This document shows positions 41,993 to 54,174 of a stretch of 64,000 nucleotides of DNA, piece after piece. A model generated the notes under the pieces. That model was not told where the DNA came from. It was given only the letters and a program-made list of their open reading frames with translations, and did no database searches. The DNA lies in the NCBI GenBank assembly GCA_963678705.1, contig OY783203.1:18954535-19018534 (forward strand), read 5' to 3'. Position 1 is the stretch's first letter. Every line of letters begins with the position of its first letter. A program made the position numbers and the translations under genes. The stretch is from Panorpa germanica (Eukaryota; Arthropoda; Insecta; Mecoptera; Panorpidae).

Positions 41993-42994
41993 GTCTAATA
42001 TTAACTTGTTTACACACCTCGTTCTGTTTCGTACTTGAGAAGAAATATTCTAAATAGAATAATATCTGAGTTAAGCGTTACCTGTAGCGTAGAACGTCTT
42101 CTTGATGCCACTATCCGCGTCAGCCATGGTCGTATTGAACAGTGTCATATTTTTCATGTTTGAATGTTTTATTAACATTATGTTGAAATATTAAATAAAG
42201 AGATACATAATTAACAAAGCTATAGCATTTTATATTGGTAACACTTCGTGTGACTGCCTCTGTATATAGCATAGGGTACATAAATACGAGAATGTATTTT
42301 TATTATAAATATATAGCTTTATTGTAAGAAAAATAAACTTTTTCCTTAACCTATATATTTTAAATATTTAATATAAGTCTATTTGCATTTGAATCGTTTG
42401 TCAATACGACCCTTTTATCCAACTGTTTGATTTTATCGTATTTTATAGACTTTGACTTATAGCTTGTTTAAGGTTATATGTGATTTAATATTACTTCAAA
42501 ATATGATTTCCCTATAACACATCTTCGTATTTTCTATACAATATAAGGCATCAGGCATGAGGCATCCTAGAGATAGATTGATTAGAAAATATATTGCATA
42601 AACATCTTCAATATTTATATTTTATCGCACTCATAAAAAATTCTTTACTCCTTGGGGGCTGCAAAGGGTTACCTACGGTTTAGCCTTGACTTTGTCATGA
42701 TTTTGGACAATAGCAAAACGTTTAAGACACGCTTCAGCTTAAAAGTCGAATTTTTTTCTTTTTGATTCTTCCCGGCTACCTTTGCCATCGCTGTTAAACA
42801 TAAGAAGTGTAAAAGAGATACACAAACAAACGTCACTGCGCTAACAGCTGTCGTGGCTACCCATCAAGTTAACATATTTTTTTTTACTACAACTAAGTAT
42901 CTATATTAGGTACTTATCTAGTGGATTACATTTCTATAATTGCACGGTGTGGTAGAGATTGCTCCAATGAACAATTCTATATAATTAGGTTACT
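41993..42994. other. Unassigned spacer
   Basis: About 1 kb with no coding or repeat signal that I can support. Confidence 0.4.
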
Positions 42995-43740
42995 ATGTCC
43001 GAGGGTTTAGTTCTGCGTAGTCTTCGAACATCATTACTATCAAGCAACATTTACGTCACGGTGATGTTTTCGTGTTTACGAAGTCTCAACTCGTGCTTCG
43101 CTGCTATAGATTTGATTTCTTCTCCGACTGTGTTAATCTTCAGATCTCTATGTATGTCGTCATTGCGAATATACCAAGGTGCATTAACTATTCCTCGGAA
43201 AACTTTATTTTAGAACGCGTGTATTTCTTTAATGTTCTATCCGTTGATTTCTTGGTGCAACCTAGAGTTGCACTCCATACGTCCACACTGGCTTTAGCAC
43301 TTGTTTATACATAAGCAGCTTGTTTTCTATGTTTAGTTCAGAGCTTCACCCAATTAGCCAATACATATTCCTGTATTTTATGTTCAGTTCTTCCTTTTTT
43401 ATTTTTGACATGCGTTTTCCACCTTAAGTTAGCATGTAGTGTTATTCCTAGATATTTTGCTTCATTCGCATGAGGAATTGTGTTTGCGTTTATGAGTATG
43501 GGCAAATTTTTAATATTGTTTTGGTTTGTGAAATTTACGTTTATTGATTTAGACTTGATTTTAATTCCTACACTTTTGTCCAACTGTTTTTTGAAGTTTT
43601 ATTGTGGCTTCATTGATAGTGTTCCCAACGGCCAAGATAGTAGTATCATCAGTAAATCTCGAGTACTTGAGTAGAGCAAGTACAGTGTTATGCCAAGCAC
43701 ACTATCTTGCGGTACACCTGCACAGATGTTCCTAAAATTT
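42995..43740 (-). pseudogene. Jockey-type LINE reverse transcriptase fragment
   Basis: On the minus strand: AGVPQDSVLGITLYLLYS (43707-43718 encodes GVPQ) corresponds to the RT motif before the catalytic box. About 50 bp later FTDDTTILAVGN (FTDD at 43645-43656) is the FADD box with Ala changed to Thr. The normal ~50-residue gap between them is deleted. It continues with INEATIKLQK, INANTIPHANEAKYLGITLH, LRWKTHVKNKK and a decayed YWLIG.SS segment, then LKPVWTYGVQL-like residues. Frameshifts near 43585 and 43340. It is the most complete RT region in the window and is inactive. Confidence 0.85.
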
Positions 43741-44489
43741 GAGTAAGTTATCATATAATGACGTGGTACACAACGTAAATAAATTCGATTACATATTACG
43801 CAATATTATCATATTATTAGCATATATTTTAATAATAAATTAGAGAAACAACCCCTAAAAAATTAATTCACAACCCAATTCATTAGTTTTATTTCTCTAC
43901 TCATATAATACACATGTAGGAAAGAGATAGATATAGCAACCTTTCTCTTTTCACCACCAAGTAGTCGTGATATTTTTCATTCAATATTTTTGCAATGCAT
44001 TTCATACATTTTAATAAGCATTTTAAGTGATGACGTCATAATTGTTTTATGATGATATTACAATGTATCGTACTCGGTACGGTTATGAGTATAATGACGA
44101 TTACCTCGTAACGTGCCACATGTGATAAAAGGACATGCTCTCATTACAGTCCAGTTAACGTTGTGTTATGTAATGCTGTGTTGTGTTGTACTCGTAAAAC
44201 AGAGCTATTTATATATACATTACACTTTAGAACAGTGATGCACTGTTACAGAATGAATGATTTAGTTTTTGTGTTAATTTATTTTATTGCATTTCTATTT
44301 ATGTGGCATACTGAATGTTTTATTTTTAAATAGCTGGTAGTAAGGCTTGAAGCACACTGTTTACGTAGTCTGTCTTTTTTATCTCTTGTGTTCTTCATTT
44401 TTTAGTCTTCATTTCTAGTAGTTAGAATGTAATCTGATAAATTTACAATGGATAGAATGAAATCCGTGATGATACAACCGTTGTAGAAC
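43741..44489. other. Unassigned spacer
   Basis: Nothing supportable. One TACTCGTA octamer at 44189-44196. Confidence 0.4.
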
Positions 44490-44819
44490 TTATTCATCCT
44501 TTAACACTTTTCGCTGTTCCTTCTTGCTGGCTATCCTTTGCTGCCAATTTTCAGTTTCTATTTTCCTTATGTGCTCCTCCATTTGCTCTTTGCATCTTGC
44601 TCTGGGTCTCCCTCTCGTCTTTACATCGCCTGTTTTCCCTTCCCTCAATTTCTTAGCCAATTGCTGTATTTCCTTAAAATTTTCGTCCCAGATATCTGCC
44701 ATATACTCGTATTTCCATATTTGAGGCGTTTCGAAGCAAAGGGATGTAAGTGACAACTTCTGAAAATTTGAGATAACCAGCGCAAACAATAGTAGATGTA
44801 CTAAACTATTTAGTGGCAC
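44490..44819 (-). pseudogene. Possible LINE ORF C-terminal fragment (GRPR-type)
   Basis: The 109-codon minus-strand frame has a basic second half: KLREGKTGDVKTRGRPRARC followed by KEQMEEHIRKIETENWQQRI and ASKKEQRKVLKDE. GRPR.RW.(D/E)QV.ED-like endings are common at the C-terminus of insect LINE ORF2 products; here Trp is replaced by Cys. No RT motif lies upstream on this strand. It could also be an unrelated host exon. Confidence 0.35.
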
Positions 44820-45479
44820 AGAGATATAAGCGAAAACTTTAACAGATTTTACTATATAGCGTGAATTCTAAAACCTACTGAACGAAAACGTCTATACGAT
44901 CTTAATTTTAAACTCGTTTTCTGGAAAATGTTACTATTGTCACTTACCTTTTGCCTTATTTGTTCTCCTTAAATTTTTCGCAAGTATTTTCTTTCCAAAA
45001 TCCAGTCTAAATTTTCGACCCGTATAGCGAAACTTGTTTATTATAACTTAGTATATAAGAATTTACAGAATACAAAATTTGGGGATAAAATAAAAAATAC
45101 TACTTATTTTACTATAGATAAAATAAAATCCGATTGTTTTATCACCAGCTATCCAATTTTCCTTCTCACACTCATATCTCTCAACTATGCCTTCTGATTT
45201 CTTCCGTAAAGTAATAATTTACTATATAATTCTTACCTAATTCTTTAAATCAATTTAACGATAATCATCATTTTTGCCTTTTCTACATACTCGTAGAGTC
45301 CTATGACCTCTATTTCGTAGCTGAATAACCGTTTATCATGTTTGCAGCTATATTGCCCTTCGAAGTTTTGTTTGGTTTCTTCCTTTAAATAATGTTGCAC
45401 TTAATCATTGGACAATTTTTCATTCTGTGTTTAAAAACTGACTCAATCAACTATTAAGCATCCAAATAGGGTGTGGACA
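44820..45479. other. Unassigned spacer
   Basis: Nothing supportable. One TACTCGTA octamer at 45288-45295. Confidence 0.4.
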
Positions 45480-45905
45480 TGATGAAGGGGGTTAAAAGAG
45501 GGAAAGGAAGGAAACAAAGAATGGCAGAAGTAATTAGAAGGAGGAAGTAGAAAACCAGAGGGTTTATGTCAAAACAGAGTGATAGAGGTAAAAGGCAGGA
45601 GAGGGAAAATGAAGTCTTAAAGGAGGAAAGAATAGTGTAACGGTAATAGAGGGTTTGTCGAGAGGGGTCAAGGAAGGCAAAAGGTGAGAGACGGAGGTAC
45701 AGGCAAAAAGGAAGGAGAAGTAGGAAACGGTGAGAAATAAGGAGGTTTAGAGAACATGAAGGCAGAGGGTAAAGAGAAGAAGAAGCAGAAAGTACTTTTG
45801 GAAATAGTTGGAAGTTTAATTTTAAGTTGAAGTTATATGAAATGTATTAAGAAATATAATAATGTAGATTGTAAAGCCGAAAGGCACACAATTAATATAA
45901 TGATC
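45480..45905 (+). repeat. LINE-type 3' end (family L15), copy 3
   Basis: Purine-rich run (GAAGGAGGAAGTAGAAAACC and so on), then AGAAGAAGCAGAAAGTACTT, GTAGATTGTAAAGCCGAAAG and ACAATTAATATAATG. Reverse complement of 40085-40620. Confidence 0.68.
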
Positions 45906-46467
45906 AAATTAAATCCAAAACAGGCTGAGGTTTGGGTTTCTGATACTTTCCTGCTATCTTCGTGTAATATTTTACATTGTTCTAATTTTAGGCTCCTTAT
46001 AACACGGGGTGTAGTATCATTGCTACAACGAATAAGCAGCAGATAGAAATACCAGATAAGTTAATTAGCAGTTTGTTCTTTACACATAATACTGAATACA
46101 CCAGGTATTATACGATACGATGTAATACGATAGAGCCGATGCATTTATAATTAACACGAACTGCGAGAATAACTCAAATATGAGTTATTGTCCTCGAAAC
46201 ACATACCGCTCGGAAAACTATCTTTGTTCTATTTTTATTGCAGTATAAAACAAAGTTAATTAAATTCCGTGTCTAATTCTATTCAACACCATAATTAACA
46301 AAAACTGTTGCTTTAGGAAAAGCGGAGGGCGTTGTGCGCTGGGCGTATGCCGCATGACGTTATTTATTCAGTTAGGTTTTATTTTATGCTTTTAAATAAT
46401 TTACAATTATATAAAGCAAATACGAATCTGAACGCCCTAAATGTACAAGTATATAACATTCTAATAT
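45906..46467. other. Unassigned spacer
   Basis: Nothing supportable. Confidence 0.4.
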
Positions 46468-46773
46468 TACTAGAGTTTACTACCCCTGTCGCAAGAGACG
46501 ACTGTTTTTTTGTGTGTAAATTGAACTTCATTTCAAAATTTAATCCATTTTTAAATTGAAATATTAAACTCGTTCTATATGTATTTTACATATAATTACA
46601 AATAATTTTTCATATAAGCTGACTAAAGAAATATATTTTTTTTAAATAAATATAAAATATTTTCAATTTATTCGGATTATTTTTTTTTTCGATTCATAAA
46701 TTATGTAGCAAAGTTAGCCCATATACAAAATTTCAACTTTCTAGCACAATTTTTACTCTCGGCAAAAACCGCC
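46468..46773 (+). repeat. 'TACTAG' element, family R8, copy 1
   Basis: Begins TACTAGAGTTTACTACCCCT then GTCGCAAGAGACGAC and ends ACTCTCGGCAAAAACCGCC. Collinear with 48835-49179, including TCGTTCTATATGTATTTTAC-like and TTTCAACTTTCTAGCACAA blocks. The start mimics family B (TACTAG plus a GC-rich CCCGTCGC/GACG block). Confidence 0.7.
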
Positions 46774-46944
46774 TTCAAATAATTTTTTTTAATTTCGATT
46801 TTTTTTCTTAATAACATATTTAATTATTATGTAATCCAAAATTTGAGTTTTCTCCAAAGCTTTAAACCGGCCCCCTTAATTTTCTGAACGCCCCCTTTTT
46901 CAATTTTTCAATTTCTAATTCTTTAATTAATTAATATAAATTAT

Positions 46945-47119
46945 GTAAGTGCAAAACAACTCCAATTCACCCTACAGTACGCAAGTGATTTTGTGTACTA
47001 CCGTATCGGTATGTGGTAACACCTACAAAGAACACAGGAGTCGGCTTGCTCTGAGAGTTCTAGTCAACCAAGCCGCTGAATCGCCATCGTTTAAATACGC
47101 TTGCAGTGTGCGACGGGCC
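46945..47119 (+). mobile_element. TWA-3 right-end fragment, copy 4
   Basis: GTGCAAAACAACTCCAATTC through CGCTTGCAGTGTGCGACGGG, ending at 47119 and followed by TAA. The left half is missing. Confidence 0.75.
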
Positions 47120-47154
47120 TAAGAATCCACAGATCTCCTCCTCATACACACTTG

Positions 47155-47275
47155 TGATACCTCTAATTTGAAACAATATATTTTCGTAGTATTTCGTAGC
47201 ATTTTAGATTAGAAGTGACACCACGAAGCTTTGTACCCCCTTCCTCTTTTGCATGTGACGTAATTAATATATAAC
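47155..47275 (-). repeat. Repeat R11, minus-strand fragment
   Basis: GACACCACGAAGCTTTGTAC and TTGCATGTGACGTAATTAAT resemble, inverted, the G-rich end and AAGCTTTGTGGTGTTACATG of 51930-52060. Diverged. Confidence 0.4.
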
Positions 47276-48644
47276 CCCTTCTTATCAAGTTGGAATTTCG
47301 AATTTCCAAAAATAGGTTTTTTTTTAAACACCCTAACCCCTGTTACATATACGTATACATATACACCTACCCGAATTACCAAAGTTTTCTCTGTACTAAC
47401 GATTCATTAACACTGTCCCTATTCTTCGTCTGTTACAATCCGTCCGTTGCGTGCCTAGAGTGAAGCACAAGCCTAAGCTGAAGCTCAAGCCCAAGCTACC
47501 AGCAAACTGTCACTCTTTTTAGTTTAAATTAATCAACTTGCGATAACGAGTTTTTAGAATTTATTTTAAACAAAGTGTTTGAATTAAAATTTAAAGTGAA
47601 AATTAAAAATCTGTCACTTCCAGTATTATTATTAAGTATTTTATTTACAAACTGTTTAATTTCTCGTTTTTATTATCGTTACTTATGATATTTTCATATT
47701 GCGCCTGTTATTTATTACACTGCAAACATTACAACAGCTAATTGTTTAAATTTTATGTATAATATTAACATTTTGTTGCGTTTATTTATTGGCTATTAGT
47801 TGTTACCTTAATTTGAGAATATATTTACTTAATTTACACATGTTGCATGCACTTGGTTTTGGTAAACAAGGAAATCATTCACTCAACGCGGCGGTGAGCT
47901 GTAAATTAATTCGTAATCTCTTTACATGTTGTTTCATGCATTACCAACCATATTTCTAAATATTACATTATTTGTTCAAATTAATTAATTCAGTTGTAAC
48001 ACATCTTACATAGCGAAGGGTTAATTAACAAGAAATACGTTTTAAAACAGTTAGTGCTACTCTCCTACTCATACTATGCAAATAGCTTTACTTTTTAATT
48101 AAAATTTAATAAGCTTCTTACATCGTCTCTCATTTTAATATAGTTTTCTATAGACGAGGAAATATTAAAACCACGTGTGACCCACAGTATTAAAGACTCA
48201 ATATGATTTAAGAGAAATAATTTAATTTAATAATTTTTGCTAGGATCTGCATTCTGCACCTTTCTATTTCAAGATGTCATATACCATTCTATAAGTGACT
48301 AGGATATCTGTGCTAGAAAGACTTACGATTGTAAAATCAACATTTTTTATTCTTTTTTTATATCATTTTTATTTATTTGATTTTTACCCTAAGTCAATTA
48401 CATTTAAACCTTTAAAACTTTAAGTTATCTGAGCCACAGCTACAGAACACAGATCCAAACAGCCCTATTGTAAACCTTTTTCAACCACAATGTAATATTT
48501 AAATGTGTTTGCTCGTTTAAACTGAACCACACATTCTACAACATGATGCTTCTTACTTCAATGATCCCAGTTTCATTTTTAATTTCTCTTTGATTTTTCT
48601 ATAAATGGTATATAACTAATCTTTAACACTATGACTTAGAGAGC
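47276..48644. other. Unassigned AT-rich spacer
   Basis: About 1.4 kb without coding or repeat signal that I can support. Confidence 0.4.
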
Positions 48645-48834
48645 ATCCATTCATTACGTCACACGCAAAGGTGGGGGAACTGAGTGACTTGTTACAAGAG
48701 GTGACAAGGTGGATGAGGTGGATGTATGTGGACCATGCATAATAAGCTTTGTGACCTAATATATTAAATAAAATGAGAGACATGAAATATTAAAATTACT
48801 AAAAAGTAACACAACGAAATGAATATTATATAAC
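48645..48834 (+). repeat. Repeat R11, copy 2
   Basis: CATCCATTCATTACGTCACA and AAGGTGGGGGAAC start a segment that ends AATAAGCTTTGTGACC, GAAATATTAAAATTACTAAA and ACACAACGAAATGAATATTA, matching 51930-52060. The R8 element follows directly. Confidence 0.55.
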
Positions 48835-49179
48835 TACTAGAGTATTACCCCGTCGCAATCGACGACTGTCTCTTGTATGTGCATTAAATTTTATTTCAAA
48901 TTTTAATTCCATTTTTAAATTGAAATATATAACTTGTTCTATATAAATTTATATATAAAAACAAATAATTTTTCATATAAACTGACTAAGAAAATTAATT
49001 TTTTTCTACAAAATATAAAATATTTTCAATTTATTCGTTAATTGACCAACTATTTTTCAAAATTAGGGATTTTTTTTTCGATTCGAAAATTAGGTACCAA
49101 AGTTAGCCTATATAAAAAATTCAACTTTCTAGCACAATTTTTACCCTCGGCAAAAACCGCCCCTGTGAACGAACGAACC
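48835..49179 (+). repeat. 'TACTAG' element, family R8, copy 2
   Basis: TACTAGAGTATTACCCCGTC then GCAATCGACGAC at the start; ends CGGCAAAAACCGCC and GAACGAACGAACC. Collinear with 46468-46773 and slightly longer in the middle. Confidence 0.72.
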
Positions 49180-50014
49180 ACCTTTTGACAACCAGTGATC
49201 TGTTGTACTCGTACAATCTGCCAAACGTTTCAAGAAATCCTTCTCCACTGTAAAGGTCGTTTTTTTTATTAGAACGTTCTGCGACCGTCTGAGTTGGCTG
49301 GCTTGTTTGATGGTTTTATTGAGAACATAAAAAAGTTTTTCACAATCGAAATTTTATTGGTCTACTAAATCTGATTACGTTGTTATAATTAATTAAAATC
49401 CAGTTTCCTGTTTGTTTTGGAATTGTAACGAAAGTCATATTTTAGCAAATCGTACAATGGTTGTTGTTTTTTATAAGGTTTTTTTTTAATGAAACACCAA
49501 ATAAAAGCAGATTCTGTCGAGTAAATGGACTTTGGTAATGTTGATTTATGTTTCATAAATATGTTATTGTTGAATGTCAATGTAAATTCAATTTGTTTGA
49601 TAAAAATGGTAAATGTAGTGGCGGCTGAACCTAAGGGACACAATTAAAAAGTGATTAAAATATTGTGAACAAAAAATATTGCACCAGGATTTTAAATTAC
49701 CGAAGCTTTATCATAGGATGACATACAGAGGGGTCTACTATTGAAATTCATATGACTTTTAGATGGTACCAACATTCAAACGATATGTGTAAAAATTTCA
49801 TGATATTCTGACTATTATTTTACGAGTTACAGTAGTTTAAGTGACGCTACTTTTATAATTTTCAAAACAATGGATAAATCTGAATTTCGAGTTTTTGATA
49901 AAGAATTGATTTTTAAAGGAATTAACACTGACCAAGCCATGGTTTTGCTTGAACGGTATTTTTTTCATTAAGTGAAGTGATGTGGTACTATATTAGGTTA
50001 TTACGTCACGTCCG
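49180..50014. other. Unassigned spacer
   Basis: Nothing supportable. The minus-strand ORF at 49389-49643 has no recognised domain. One TACTCGTA octamer at 49206-49213. Confidence 0.4.
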
Positions 50015-50165
50015 TCAACCATTAACCCACTAACTAGTCTCTGACATTGTACACATTCTATGTAGAAATGCCATTTGTTTCCAGTCTGATTTTGGGAATC
50101 GAACCCAGCTTTAATGTACTGTGTTTATTATCAATGAATCAAACACCTCAGCCATGGTGAGAACA
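50015..50165 (-). repeat. tRNA-like SINE head, minus strand
   Basis: On the minus strand GCTGAGGTGTTTGATTCATT precedes GCTGGGTTCGATTCCCAAAA, a good B box (GGTTCGATTCC). The spacing fits a tRNA-derived SINE head, and the body has no match to SINE-1 or SINE-2. No cloverleaf can be completed, so not a tRNA gene. Confidence 0.5.
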
Positions 50166-50169
50166 TAAT

Positions 50170-50700
50170 CAGGAGCGGATTATCCATTAGGTATTGTATG
50201 CAACTGCCTAAGGGCTCCGCTCCTTGAGAAAAAATACCTACCAAGGAATTGTATAAACTAATTTTCAGTACAATCAACTTTCCCGAATGTAATGACAGCA
50301 ATGCAAATATATAGAAGTCTGATGATTGAAAACTTTTCGAAATTAAACCAGATCAAAAACTGTCTTCGTTCATCAACCGTTTAAAATCATTAGCGATAAT
50401 GGCGATTGAAAATGATATATTGGAAAGGATTAACTTTCAAGATGTTTTAAACGTTTTTGTTTCTTAAAAAAAGTTAGAAGAATTATTATTTAAGGATATT
50501 GTACTTTACAAAAAGATTTAATAAAAAAATATGTATATTTTCATGTCATTTGTTTCAAATTTTCAACCTTCGTAATATAGTAAAAAATTGCATAATTATG
50601 AATAAAATTGCGTTGTGGTAGAAAAAATATATATTAATACGGTATAAGGGCCTTGAGACATACATTGGCTAGGGGCCTCGACATGGTTAATCTGGCACTG
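50170..50700 (+). mobile_element. hAT element relic (531 bp)
   Basis: Left end CAGGAGCGGATTATCCATTA; right end on the minus strand CAGTGCCAGATTAACCAT: inverted repeats of the hAT type. The flanking octamers AACATAAT (50162-50169) and GACATACT (50701-50708) agree at 6 of 8 positions. The interior encodes KLNQ, LRSS and AIMAIENDILERINFQDVLN, matching the last helices of the hAT dimerisation domain (L..IE.D....I.F.D....F). Stops are frequent. It is a different subfamily from 31231, judging by the TIR. Confidence 0.8.
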
Positions 50701-50708
50701 GACATACT

Positions 50709-50967
50709 AAATTTATGAATTATATTATTTAATTTATTTTGTTCTTTCTTTTGCATTCATTGTGGATCCATCGTCGCTGTTGTGACGTTACATATTTGAA
50801 ACAAAAAACTTTTTTTAATTTTTATTTTGATTTTTGATCGGCTTTATTTTTTGGATTAGATGTGATATCACGATCTTAAACATTCCTCTCCTCCTCAATT
50901 CCTTTGTCACAACTTCAATAGTCAACTACCGAATCCACTATTATTAAAATTACTTTTTGCAATTAAT
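50709..50967. other. Unassigned spacer
   Basis: Nothing supportable. Confidence 0.4.
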
Positions 50968-51065
50968 TTCGATGACATAGTGGTTGAGAACTTTGAGGCG
51001 TTAATGCTCTGTTCTTAAATTTTCGCGTTTGATCCTCAGACCAGCGCTTTATTTTAATTGTTTTA
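50968..51065 (+). repeat. Degenerate tRNA-like SINE head
   Basis: CGATGACATAGTGGTTGAGA then TTCGCGTTTGATCCTCAGAC echoes the SINE-2 A/B-box layout with decayed boxes. Confidence 0.45.
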
Positions 51066-51224
51066 TGCACTTTTTAATAATTTATAAAAAAAGAAAATTT
51101 GTATGCTTTACCATATTTTATATATTCCCTCATCTGGTCTTGTGGCGTGACTTCAACATTGTGGGACTTTTCAATTCCCTGAAAGAAATATTTTAACTAA
51201 AATAATTTTTTTCCACTCTTTTCA

Positions 51225-51380
51225 AAGTGTGGAGTAAAGACAAATTCGTGTTCTTAAATAAAAACACCCAGTACTTGACTTACGTCAAAAAAGAATTCCT
51301 TAAAATATTTGTTGTAACTAGTAATAAAAATAAAACTGTTTAATGTGTAGCCACAGTAAACATGACTTTTGCCTAAAGCT
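51225..51380 (+). repeat. Degraded TWA-5-like fragment
   Basis: AATAAAAACACCCAGTACTT, TTCCTTAAAATATTTGTTGT and ACTAGTAATAAAAATAAAAC run parallel to the left half of 15622-16019. Ends not recognisable. Confidence 0.35.
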
Positions 51381-51929
51381 GCTACGTCATCAGTAGGTCA
51401 TATTCCGACATCCCTAGCGTCCAGACGTGCCGTTCTTCACATCCTTCCTATTTCCTATCGCCGAGAACTACGAGTACAATTCGAGAAAGAAAATCAGAAA
51501 AGAAAAAAACAAAGAAAAGCTTTTCAGTTTCACAAGAAACTCAATATATTTTTATTTTTGTCTTTTTGTTGCTACTTTCTATTGTTAAAAGCTGGTTCAA
51601 TCTAGAATCGCATCCATCACCTATTGACTTAACAGAGTGATTCTTTCAGTACAAAGGATAAATGATACTTTTTGCGATAAGTAATTATAATAACAATACC
51701 ACATTTTTCAGAAGTATAATGTTAAAAAGTTTGTAATAACTTATTTATGACTTATTTATGAAGAAGATGTTGTAGGATTCTAGCAAAAATGTAGGTTGTT
51801 CAAATAATAGGTTTGCGCTTGATATCGCTGGAATAAAACTCCTCGATGTATTTTAAATAACAAATATAATTGGTTCATTGGTTTCAATAACGATGTGTAA
51901 TTACAATTTAATAATAAAATAACAACGAA
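51381..51929. other. Unassigned spacer
   Basis: The 78-codon ORF at 51369-51605 has no recognised domain. One TACGAGTA octamer at 51469-51476. Confidence 0.4.
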
Positions 51930-52060
51930 CAATGTGGGAGGAGGGGTCTACAAATTTGACAAGGGGGGAGGGGTCATAAGCTTTGTGGTGTTACATGTAA
52001 TCTAAAATATTAAAACTACTTGAAAGTGCAACAACAAAATGACCATTATATAAGTATGAT
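51930..52060 (+). repeat. Repeat R11, copy 1
   Basis: GTGGGAGGAGGGGTCTACAA, GGGGGGAGGGGTCATAAGCT and TAAAACTACTTGAAAGTGCA then CAAAATGACCATTATATAA. G-rich start, AT-rich end; matches 48645-48834. Confidence 0.55.
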
Positions 52061-52242
52061 AGTAAAATATAACAAAAACACCTTAGACAGTTGATTGGAA
52101 TTATGAATGCACATTTGGCTAATATTAGCAATTCGATCTTACTCGATGATATGAGAGACCTGACCATTTTTGTTTCGAAACAATATTATGATAAGATATT
52201 GAGATATATAAAATAAAATCAATCAGAATGGTAGAACAATTG

Positions 52243-52439
52243 ATATATGGAGAGTGAATGCTGGACCTGAAAGTGTGTCCAACTGTCACGTACTATATCT
52301 AAACAGCACTGACTTGGAAACTGTTACTTTTGACGCATGCACATAGAGAACAAATAGGAACACATACCTTTCTCACGCGCACACATTTTGGTCACACTTT
52401 TAATCTATAGGAAACATAGGCTATTCACACTCCATATAT
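52243..52439 (+). mobile_element. Miniature inverted-repeat element (197 bp)
   Basis: ATATATGGAGAGTGAAT at the left is mirrored by ATTCACACTCCATATAT at the right (one mismatch in 17). Interior single-copy in this window. A TA target is possible, since the termini are themselves TA-rich. Confidence 0.65.
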
Positions 52440-54174
52440 ATATGCTCTAATACCGTATATTGAAATTATTACTTAAAATCAATGTGGTTTCTACGATCAC
52501 AAAATTGTTTCTCGCGTTGCTTTTCCAATTTTGTGCTAAACAAGCCGTCGTTCGATAGTTCTCGACTTTCCTCGGATGCTCGCTGGAGATAGTAGGAAAG
52601 TTTTCCGAGAAAACTTTACCTAAAACTAGCATGGATTTAGAGTCGGTTCGATGATGGTGTCATGGTAACAAATTCCCGAATTCCATTATTTGATAACAAG
52701 TATTTTAAAGTTTAAAATTGCTTGTTTGTTGAATACTACCAATTACCCCAGACTGAACGACCTTAAGAAAAAGACCTGGTAGTCTCTAGGTACACTACAT
52801 TTGAATCCACTGAGTCATTTAATACGTCTTCTGATGACTTGCACTTCTTCATGTAATATTTGCGGCTAGGTAATATTTGCAGACTTTACTGAGTAGATGC
52901 ACACAGCTAGGCCCCACTAATAACTGTGTGACAGAGATACTAAGCTTGAAAGACAAGGATAGTACAAAGTACGTAATAATTGTTGTAACAACGTAGTAAA
53001 TTCAAATACTGGTTGAATGATTCACAATACGTAATTTAACTATACAAAATAACTGGCAGAAAAGACAGTGCACGTTTGTGTAGGCAAATTTTATCCAGAG
53101 GTGGTTAACAATTACATTTAATTCTAATCAGGGTAAAGGTGTCATTGATTACATTGCATCTAATCTTGATTAGAACGTTTTAGAATTATACGCAGCAAAA
53201 ATGGATCTTCAAGTATCTTATAATTATGTACCACATGATGTTGTTTTACGTTTAGTTATGGTCCACAAGTCTCTATCCCCATCTCCTCTCATGTCAAAGT
53301 TAAATGTGGTCCTTCGAATTATCCGCATACTTAACACAAAGTCGTAGGGAATATTGCATTTCAAGGGTGCAACTCGGTATGAACCACTAAGCTGTTTAAA
53401 CACGTCTGCAATTAATTAAGAGATAATTTGTGTTATGTTAGCTCAAATTATTATATGAGTAGATTGTAATTTAACATGGAACCCATCGTTCCCTGAGTTC
53501 CCCGTCACAAAGACAACAGCCAACATGCAGAAGCGATGTATTATATTACATTAACAAATAAATTATAAAATATTATATTTCAAATAAAATTTATTATTTA
53601 TTGAATGAAATTTATATAAAAATTATCGCTTTTTAATTGTCCGTCATACATTTTGCTATTATTTATGTAAGTATGTATTACCAGTATTTATGTGATTTTT
53701 TAAATTTTCAGTTTATGACGTTTATTTAACGTTTTATTGCTATCATATTTCATCCTTAGCATTTATCATGTCAACATGTCTGCCTCTGCCTCTACGCTCC
53801 ACCCTTACACAGCTCCCAGGCTACCCCTAGCTGCACAAACTCATCTCTAACGAATTGTATATACACGTGTGACTCGCATGCACACGTGAGTAGTGAACAC
53901 TAGTTAATTCTTCTAATTGAAATTTATTATTACTGATGGATTTTAAAATAAACGCTATCAGTACTCAAACTGTTGAATGAATATCTAATGCTGACCAAAT
54001 TATTCTAGCAAGTAAATCTAAAATTTATTTGTTTCTTAATGAAAGAATACATTTGCGTGATGAATATTATAATAATAATTTGTTTGTGACAGTGTTGATA
54101 GCATTTATACTTAACGCTAAACTGTTGTGTATTGGCTGTATCAACAGCCATGCTATGTTGAACACACAAGATTT
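52440..54174. other. Unassigned spacer
   Basis: About 1.7 kb with no coding or repeat signal that I can support. The minus-strand ORF at 52447-52632 is unrecognised. Confidence 0.4.

Noticed and set aside
50080-50165. tRNA gene on the minus strand
   Set aside because: Good B box only; arms cannot be paired.
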